A stretch of DNA of 27,961 nt from Cryoendolithus antarcticus. Its lineage: Eukaryota; Ascomycota; Dothideomycetes; Cladosporiales; Cladosporiaceae. Numbering within the stretch: the first letter of the stretch is position 1; every line of letters starts with the position of its first letter. Below, piece by piece: positions 21,068-27,961 of this stretch. Location of the stretch: NCBI GenBank assembly GCA_002077065.1, contig NAJO01000112.1, positions 1 through 27,961 on the forward strand, written 5' to 3'. Below the pieces are notes generated by a model. It ran no database searches. It was not told where the DNA came from and worked only from the letters and a program-made list of their open reading frames with translations. Both the position numbers and the translations under genes were made by a program.

Positions 21068-21161
21068 TGAAAGCCATGTTGTGTGGTGTGTACAAGGTGG
21101 CGTTCGGCAAGATTACGAAGAGATGATCACACTCGACAATGCAAGTCTGAATGGTAGCAAG

Positions 21162-23212
21162 CTATTCGACAGGACCAACCTTCACGATCGCTTTTCGCTT
21201 TATTTCCTCAGCCTTGCTCTTCTTCTCCTTGGTCCGCCGAGCCTTCGCCTTCTCTGCCTGGATCCTCTTATACACACCCTTTGACCCACGCAGAAGCTTC
21301 ACGATCATGTTCCTCAACTGACCTCCTGTCAACCCACGCCTTGTCAGATCTTCAGTCGTGCCAAGCAGCTTCTGCAAGTACCCAAGCTGCTTGTCACTCG
21401 CCGGCCGTGAGCGCCATGGCTCGTCTTTGCGGATACCCGCCTGGTACTTCTCAACTGCATACTCGTCTGCAGCCTTGACCGCATCCTCCAGTGTCGCGGC
21501 TGTAGCTATATGACGAGGTCTACCATACGGCATTTTCGCTGATGTAAACTGAAGGCTTGGTGTCATCTTAGCAGCCCACTCGTGTCCTTCCGCTCGGACA
21601 ACGACGAAGTCTTTCACCCAGGTCGAGGAGAGCACGTAGTATATTGAGGAGATTTGTACCCAGACGTTAGGTGAGTACTGAGCGATGGCCGCCTCATCTA
21701 CGGTCGGGTTGATGAGGTCCAGAAGACTGTCCCAAGTCTCCACTGTGATGTCACCTTCAAGAGTCTGCGGTGGTGTGGCTTCTTCCTGATCCGCGACGAG
21801 TGTGTCTTCTTCCCGTTCAGCAATTGCGGCTTCGCCCATCAATGCCAGGGTGGCGGCATCAACGCGATCAAGCTCTTGCGCGTCGAGTCCGAATAAATTG
21901 GGCGTGCTGGCTATCCCCGTCCTATGAGATGCGACCATGTCGAGGATGAGACAATCCTTCTTGCCCGGGTGTGTCCGTAACCCGCGACCTATCATCTGCA
22001 GCAGCAAGTTACTCGACTTGGTAGGTCGTGCGAGCAGCACGCAATCAATCATGGGGATATCTGTGCCCTCAACAAATACCCCAACGTTCAAGAGGACCTG
22101 ATATTCGCCACGCCTGAGCGCTGCAAGTTGCCCAGAGCGCTCCTTCACATTCGTTGCGCTTGTGATGCATCTTGCATCTACACCTTCGGCACGAAAAGCT
22201 TCGGTGAGACTCTTGGCGTGTTCAATGTTTACGCAGAACACTAGAGTGGCTTTGCGATCGCGGGCGTGCTCTAGCCAGCATCGAACTGTCAGCGCGTTGA
22301 CTGCAGGAGTATTCACGGCACGCCCCAGCGAGGTGTTCTGGAAGTCGTTATTGTAGCTTGTGACCTTGCTGAGATCTGCATTCGACCTGATAGCCGTGAA
22401 TACCGCGTCAGAAAGATACTTGCTCGAGATCATGTCCTTCAAGTCCCTAAGAAAGTGTCAGCTGCGGCTATCATGCGGTAGTGTGAAGTCACCTACAGGT
22501 GGTACACGATGTGATCGATCGCAGCGCCGAGACTCAGACCGTCAGCTCGCGAAAATGTGGCGGTGACTCCCACTAACACGACGTGCGATTTCGAATGCTT
22601 TTCCTCAAGCCCAAAGTGCTTAAGTACTTGCAGATACGTAGCCGCAGCGATGTGATGCGCTTCGTCCACTAGCAACAGCTTAAACTTTGCTGGATCAAAT
22701 TTGAGGAGTCGCTCGCCAGTCGTGATACTCTTCATGCTTGCCACCGTGATGTCGGCAGTGCCACTGGCATGCTCGTGCGCCATTTCGATCTCTACTCTCT
22801 GTGCGGGATACAAGTTGCGACAATGCTTCGCCGCTTGCTCGACTAGCTCACGCGTATGCGCGAGAATGAGTGTTTGGGTAGCATCTGGGGTGGGTGAAGG
22901 CAGCACCCCAATCAAGTGGGAAAAGATGACCGTTTTGCCTCCACCGGTGGCCAGCGAGATCCCGAGACGGCGCTCCCCTCGTTCGACGTGAGATAGCACC
23001 GCATCTATGGCCTCTTGTTGATATTCCCTCAGGGTGATGGCCGATTGAGCTGGCTCCCCAACCTCACCGCGTCTCGCTGCTGAGCTTGTGAAGGGACGAT
23101 ACGCCAGCGATAATCGCCATGGGTGACTTGCATGACGACTTGACGTCTTTGAGAGCTTCGAGCGGATAGAGTAACCCACTAGACGTCCACGGAGACAATG
23201 CATCCGGTGCAT
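21162..23212 (-). CDS. IRC3: mitochondrial SF2 helicase, IRC3-like, 2 exons
   Basis: A superfamily 2 DNA helicase of the ResIII/DEAH type. Yeast Irc3 maintains mitochondrial DNA. Exons run 23212-22497 and 22446-21162 (minus strand), with one GT-AG intron (22447-22496), giving 666 residues. The first 50 residues are rich in Arg, Ser and Ala and lack acidic residues until about position 50, which suits a mitochondrial presequence. Motifs: [12 protein letters not shown] (Q-like), [11 protein letters not shown] (Walker A, 87-97), AHTRELVEQ (Ia), LLVDEAHH (II, 180-187), VGVTATF (III), [12 protein letters not shown] (IV), and [20 protein letters not shown] (VI, from 389). A basic Lys-rich C-terminus (about 630-660) follows. 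Starts M1 or M4 are both possible. Its 3' end faces FIS1 at 94 bp. Confidence 0.9.
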
Positions 23213-23850
23213 CGATCAGTGGCAAAGGTGTCGTGCGGTATCCTGCCCTGGAGGTGGTGCTTACAGCACCAGTCTTGGATCGAGACATACCGCGCCGACA
23301 GTGATCCTGACGCCTATCATCTGCAAGACATACACTGGTGTTGCATAGCAGATCGATAGATGTGAGCAAAAGACACGCGGTGGACCGTGCTCTTCGAGCG
23401 TTCACGTAGATGTACGCGTTGACTTCCCTCTATGCCTACGCTCCACCCTGCAGCATTGCTGGAGCCATGGCTAGCATCAGATGTCGGTGGTCTGTGTACG
23501 ATGACCGTATTGGAGATTAGTACCCTGCGTGCCAGCACAAAAGGTGGGCTGTTCTCGAGCCCAGCGATCAGCTCCCTCGAAGTGGATGCAAATCATCTTA
23601 TAAGCGGCGACTTTCAGTCAGCACGCTAGCGTCTTGGATACCAGGGACTTTGGAGAGGGCATTGCGCTTTCTGAGATGCGCCGCTCGTTGACCAAATTGG
23701 CGCAGGCATAAAGTGATTCTGTACGACCATCAGGGCGGCGCTACCTGTCCATGAATCTTCTCCAGGATCGAGAGCACATTTGACGTGTGTGAAAGTCAAG
23801 GTACGCTGAGCATCGAGCCGTCACAAAGATTGCGCTGACGATGATCAAAG
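23213..23850. other. intergenic region, possibly with kinase-relic 5' part
   Basis: The left part must contain the IRC3-like promoter (minus strand). The right part may contain eroded N-lobe sequence of the kinase relic: a possible intron (23801-23850, GTACGC...CAAAG) sits just before its first readable exon. I cannot recognise a glycine-rich loop upstream. Short open frames around 23317-23629 have no recognisable content. Confidence 0.35.
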
Positions 23851-24777
23851 TGCGACTACGAGCAGTTTGTCCTGAAGGAGGTCCCTCCTGCGTACTATGC
23901 GAACTTCAACAACAATATATAACCTCAGCTACGCGAGACACCGAGCAAGTGCGTGTGACTGCCGCGCGACACTGTTGCGGAGCAAAAAATCCTGGTCTAT
24001 GACTAACTTGACCATGACTTCCTCGACCTCATCAGAAGAGGGTCTCCGTTGCGCGTCTCTCGACAGATCTTGAAGGCAAGTCTGCGAGGACTCGCAGATC
24101 TGCATGATCGTGACATCGTGCATCTCGGTAATGGTCTCGCCTCGTGAGGTGACTGTAAGTGCTGAGAACCTACAAACGTCAAGCCGAGCAATATTATGGT
24201 CAGTCTGAGTACAGGCTCGTTAGATGTGGTAGACAAGGCTTATATCAAACATGCTGCGCACCTGCCTGATCCCAGATGCATCAAGGGGAGCCTGGTCGGT
24301 CACGAGTACTGGCGCAGTCCAGAAGCGCATTTCAACGACAAGCTGAACAAACCCACAGATATGTTCAGCTTTGCACTCGTGTGCATTCATGCTGTTCTTG
24401 GCCGGATCGTCCAGCCTGACGATGCCGATCTTATCAATCACGTCAAGCGAGGATCGTACCCGACTCTGGTCCGCTTACAGCGACTCGTTTCTTACTTTGG
24501 TTGCGGAGCAGGACTTCAGGGCCTCAAAAGACACGTAGGGGAGGAAAATGTTTACTGCCAGATTTTGGAGGCCTTCTGGGAGGACAGAAGCGCCGACTAC
24601 CATGATTCCCGTCCCTTCAAGGAGTGGCCCGACGTTATAGATGCGGACTTCGCGGACCTCATCATTAAACTGACGAACTTGGACCCCGGCGAGCGACTTA
24701 CAGCTGAAGAGGCACTGAGACATCCGTGGTTCGACATGACGGACGACATTGTGGTACCTTGTGATGAGAATCAGTAA
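23851..24777 (+). pseudogene. broken serine/threonine kinase-like gene
   Basis: Reading one frame from 23851 gives protein-kinase landmarks in order: FVLKEV (beta-3 lysine), ILVYD (hinge region), LKASLRGLADLHDRDIVHL (helix E and catalytic loop start), then VKPSNIMVSL after a break. From 24196 an intact frame runs GHEYWRSPEAHF (APE-like), PTDMFSFALVCIHAV (helix F DxxSF), KEWPDVIDADFADLI and NLDPGERLTAEEALRHPWFD (helix I, xHPWF). Breaks: in-frame stops at 23920-23922 (TAA), 23956-23958 (TGA) and 24004-24006 (TAA), and an apparent intron (from 24128) whose expected acceptor before ACGTCAAG reads ACAA instead of ACAG. It resembles the kinase-like families expanded in Dothideomycetes. The intact C-lobe alone (194 codons) lacks ATP-binding and catalytic residues and is unlikely to be an active kinase. 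The 5' boundary is uncertain. Confidence 0.78.
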
Positions 24778-24846
24778 TACCGCAACGCGCTGAAGCTGCT
24801 CTTCGAACGTCCAGCAAGCAAGCATGGGCCTGGTCCGGTTTTGCTC

Positions 24847-26786
24847 TTATATGTCCTTCCACATCTTCTTCCACCACGCTGGCTTCTTGCCCACGTATCC
24901 TGCTTCCTCGTCCAATACCTCCTCTCCGCCGATCTTGTCCAAATCTCTCCTCCTCCCGGATACAAGATCGATTTCCGCTAGTCGCCAGTAATGGGTCTTA
25001 TTGACCAATTTGAAGACCACGAAGACAATCCCGAACAGCGGTAGCAGAACGTAGGCATCTACGAACAGCCCGGCTTCGAACGGCGACAGCGTGGTCCAGC
25101 CTTGCACCAATGCGAGGAAGATGTTGGCCGCGAGTCCAAAGTATGCGATCCAGGGGTACCAGAGCGACTTGAATGGCAGCTCGGAGATCGATCGACCCTG
25201 AATCTTCCACGCATTGCGGAAGCGGATGTGGATGAAGCTGATGCTTGCCCTAGATCCTAAAGTCAGCACGGGTCCTTCCACCAGTGACCATCTGGCGTCC
25301 TCACCACACAAGAAATGTCGAGACGCCGCTGAGGTTGACAATATAGCTATAGGCCGCTGCGGCTCCCGTGGAATTATTCATCTGAGAGATTGTTCCAACG
25401 AGATTGGTAAGAATGATCGCGTAGACCGGCACGCCGCGCCGGTTCGTGTACGACAGGAAACGTGGCGCGCCGCCGGACTTGGCAAGGTATAGGATCGTTC
25501 TACTGCCGATGTAGATACTGCTGTTGACAGCTGAGAGCACAGTCTGGGGAAGTCAGCTTCGACAACTCTTCGTAGGATACACTCCGCCAAGAAGTTCTGG
25601 GGACTAACCAAAAATATGAACGTGTTGATGAGCTGTACGCCGCCTTCCCAGCCGGCATTTTGAATTGCGATCGTCATGGGCGACTGAAGCGCACGACTAC
25701 CGCCGTTGATTAAGCCATCGGCGTTTGCGGGGCATGACAGCCCAAAGAAAAATGCACTCCCCATGTAGATGAAGATGATTCGAAAGAAGACCTGCCGGAT
25801 CGCCTGTGGTACTGCGACGCCAGGGTTCTTGCATTCGGTTGCGGCAACGGCAACAGACTCAACGCCAGCGTAGAATGTCGAGCGAAACACGAACACTTGG
25901 GCGACGCCTCTGAAGCCGTTATTATTCCACGGTCCAGGATCTCGCCAGTAGCGGAAGCCTAGCGCTTCGTCCTGGCCGATTAGTCCACCAGAAGCGTAGA
26001 CGATCGAGAAGATGAAGTACGCTGTCAAACCGAGCAGCTTCACCCAAGCAAGCCAGAACTCCGCTTCGCCGAACGCTTCAACACCCAGCATCTGGAATGC
26101 GAGAAACACGAACCAGAAGATCAGGAAATAGCCTTCAATGCGTCAGTATATGACCCGCGTCGTGTAATCAAGGCTTGGCATACCCCATAGCGGCACTTTG
26201 TCAGACCAGAACACGCAGATACTGGAGATCACGTTGTACTCGTTCGCAAGTACGCAGACCCAGATGAACCAGTAGCTCCATCCGACGCTGACTGCAAATG
26301 CTTTGTCGACGAAACGCTCTGCTAGCGAGATGAAAGCACCTCCGCCTGGATACAAGGTAGTGATCTCTCCAAGACTCTGCATAATTGCGAAGGCAATGAG
26401 GCCGATCACTCCAAACCCAATGAGAAGAGAGGCTGGGCCGCCGGACGAGAGTGCCCCCCCGCTCCCAACTAGTCTTGTTCGATAGAGTCAGTCAATTGGT
26501 TCGTTGAATCCACTCCAGGCACCCAAGAGTGCAGACTGCAATCGTAGAGACCCATGATGACCCCAGGACGACTGGTAGTCATGCGTACTCTGTTCTATCA
26601 GACTTTGGAGTTGACTTACAGACCTGGTCCTATGATGCCCGCAAGAGCCATCATGCTGAGATGTCGGTTCTTTAGGCCACGCTTGACACCCTCCTCAGCG
26701 ATCACAGAAGAAGCGCCTACGTCGGGATCCGGAGATGATTGGCCAGTCCACGGGTCCTGGACTGGCTTGGGATCGCGGCCGAACAT
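24847..26786 (-). CDS. amino acid permease (AAT/YAT family), 5 exons
   Basis: A second plasma-membrane amino acid permease, 540 residues. Exons on the minus strand are 26786-26620, 26473-26184, 26132-25609, 25543-25305 and 25249-24847, all with GT-AG introns (the first is 146 nt, the others 51-65). Landmarks: GLKNRHLSMMALAGIIGPGLLVGSGGAL (TM1 region, across intron 1), GGPASLLIGF, IMQSLGEITTLYPGGGAFISLA, GWSYWFIW, RYWRDPGPW, VESVAVAATECKNP, SFIHIRFRNAWK, and a final basic tail ending KKMWKDI. The ATG at 26786 is chosen because no closer Met precedes the conserved RHLSMMA; an ATG-like frame further upstream has no family resemblance. It converges on the kinase relic with 69 bp between stops. 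Substrate not predictable. It differs clearly from the first permease in exon layout and in TM1 (GPGLLVGSG versus GAGFFVGSG). Confidence 0.92.
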
Positions 26787-27129
26787 GCTTTCACCTGTGA
26801 GCGTCACGGGTGGGGCCCGAGAAGCAAGCCTTCCGGATGTTCGTTTCCGAGACCAAGTGCTGATGACTATCGAACGGTGCTGGCTATCATGTTGTCGACG
26901 ATACTTCAAACATCAACGCGAGAAACGAAGTATCGACACCTATATTTGATACCGCTACATACGCCACGAATGACGCGATCACGCTATAGAAGTCTCGGAC
27001 AGTCCGTGCACGCAGACAGCGCGTGCACGCTCTTGGCATTGATATTGAGCAGTTGTTCTGAGGCTCTAGATCACTCAATACCAAGTCTATTATCATGTTG
27101 TGATAGCCAGTCAAAGCTCTAGAATCAGT
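26787..27129. other. promoter of permease and possible transposon end
   Basis: About 340 bp between the permease start (minus) and the transposase stop (minus). The part nearest the permease is presumably its promoter, with an AT-rich TATATTTGATACC at 26941-26953. The part nearest the transposase contains a direct repeat of CGTGCACGC (27005-27013 and 27022-27030). Each copy contains the palindrome CGTGCACG, so it could be subterminal or terminal repeat of the element. Only one end is visible. Confidence 0.4.
27005..27030. repeat. direct repeat CGTGCACGC x2
   Basis: Two identical 9-mers with starts 17 nt apart; each includes the 8-bp palindrome CGTGCACG, so the pair is both direct and inverted. 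They lie about 100 bp beyond the transposase stop codon, where the end of a pogo/Fot1-like element is expected. A transposase-binding or terminal-repeat role is inferred. Confidence 0.5.
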
Positions 27130-27961
27130 CTATCCACTGCGCGGGTTTGAGGCCCTGGCCCTTGCTGTGGGCTTCACAATCCGGCCCCTGGTTGTCCTCA
27201 GTAGATTCACCCCCCTCTCAGGCTCCATCAAGACTACCTCAACTGTCTGCTGCTTGGCAGCCACAGACTGCTTCCGAGGTCTTCCTCTAGGACTTACCGC
27301 TGGCCTGTTCAGTCTTTCAAGCTCTTGCTGAGCTTTCTTGGCTTCTTGTGCCTCCTTAAGTGCAGCCTTCCTTGAAGCTTCTGCTGACTGCCTTGCAGCT
27401 CGAGCTGCTGTTCGAGTCTCGCGAGCCTGTTGAGACTGTGCAACCTTGAGAGCCTTAGCCGTCACTCTGGCTGCAGCCCTGTCTTGTCTGTCTTGCTGCA
27501 TCTGTTCCTTCTCTTGCTCACGACTGTCTGCAATATCTCTAGCCCTCTGAACTTTGGATGGACTTAGGAACAACGTTGCAGAATGCTCGTCAGCTCTCAG
27601 CTGCTCAAATAGGCGCTTCTGCCGCTTCTTCTGACGCTTGGCAAGGGCTAGAGACTCTCTCAGTTGCTTGTTCTCAAGCTTCTCAATCTTGAGATCGCCT
27701 GACGTCCGATAATATACTCTGCCAAGCTTCTTGATAGTCCTCTGTGTCCTAGGACTACTGCATGCGACTGCACGACCGATGCTGCCTCTAATCCTCTGAC
27801 GGTTTGACGGGCTATCAAACGCACTGATTGGACTGGACATTATGGGCTGCTCAGGGATGTGTGACTGCTTAGGAGTTGGAGGCAGCTGGTCTAGCACGGT
27901 CAAAGGATTGAAGGGCTGGATGCCAGCCTTTCGCCAAGCCGAGTCAATAACCTCTGTTCTG
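27130..27961 (-). mobile_element. pogo/Fot1-like DDE transposase, C-terminal part
   Basis: An open frame enters from the right edge (first full codon at 27960) and runs 276 codons to a stop at 27130-27132 without interruption. It begins TEVIDSAWRKAGIQPFNPLT, a block typical of the end of the DDE domain in fungal pogo/Fot1 (Tc1-mariner) transposases, then LPPTPKQS. It continues into a Lys/Arg/Gln/Glu-rich helical tail (for example KRQKKRQKRLF and many Ala/Arg/Gln heptads) with an AT-hook-like RGRPRK near the C-terminus. The catalytic DDE residues and DNA-binding half lie outside the window, so activity cannot be judged. The lack of stops suggests a fairly young copy with little repeat-induced mutation here. 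It could instead be a domesticated transposase-derived gene. Confidence 0.68.

Noticed and set aside
1..27961. tRNA, rRNA, CRISPR arrays or a biosynthetic gene cluster
   Set aside because: None was recognised by eye. The methyltransferase and permeases have no PKS, NRPS, terpene synthase or P450 neighbours, so a metabolite cluster is not supported.

Overview
The window looks like nuclear DNA of a filamentous ascomycete, probably a Dothideomycete near the Mycosphaerellales. I infer this from about 50-60 nt GT-AG introns with CTAAT/CTAAC-like branch points, GC-rich codon use, and gene families typical of these fungi: YAT-type permeases, a filamentous-fungal phospholipase D, an X325/BIM1-like copper protein, an S10 carboxypeptidase and a lineage-expanded kinase-like family. 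The genus is not determined. Gene models were spliced by eye. For every multi-exon gene the summed exon length is a multiple of three and the spliced product matches the family consensus.

Layout. Positions 1-977 hold no gene I can support. An AAT/YAT amino acid permease (978-3047, +, 7 exons) converges on a SAM-dependent methyltransferase (3137-4003, -). The methyltransferase is divergent from a two-HKD phospholipase D (4554-7912, +, 4 exons). PLD converges on a ferric-reductase-family membrane oxidoreductase (8524-10380, -). That gene shares a 456-bp divergent promoter with a small secreted, GPI-tailed BIM1/X325-like copper protein (10837-11637, +). A secreted S10 serine carboxypeptidase (12575-14549, +, 7 exons) and the ER GPI inositol-deacylase BST1 (15584-19135, +, 4 exons) follow. 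BST1 converges on the kinetochore gene SPC24 (19391-19978, -), which is divergent from the mitochondrial fission gene FIS1 (20396-21067, +). FIS1 converges on an IRC3-like mitochondrial helicase (21162-23212, -). Then come a broken kinase-like gene (about 23851-24777, +), a second amino acid permease (24847-26786, -, 5 exons), and the C-terminal end of a pogo/Fot1-like transposase that runs off the right edge (27130-27961, -).

How the genes relate. Most are unlinked housekeeping or nutrient functions. The one convincing functional pairing is the divergent metalloreductase plus BIM1-like gene. A surface reductase and a GPI-anchored copper-binding protein together suggest a high-affinity copper-acquisition module. 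Their shared promoter carries three GCTCAT motifs within 56 bp, resembling the core of copper-starvation elements. Other points of interest are a FIS1 first intron that appears to use a GG instead of GT donor, the kinase relic with three stops and a lost splice acceptor, and teloboxes plus a CACATGTG pair between SPC24 and FIS1. The right end (kinase relic and transposase) is the most accessory-like part.
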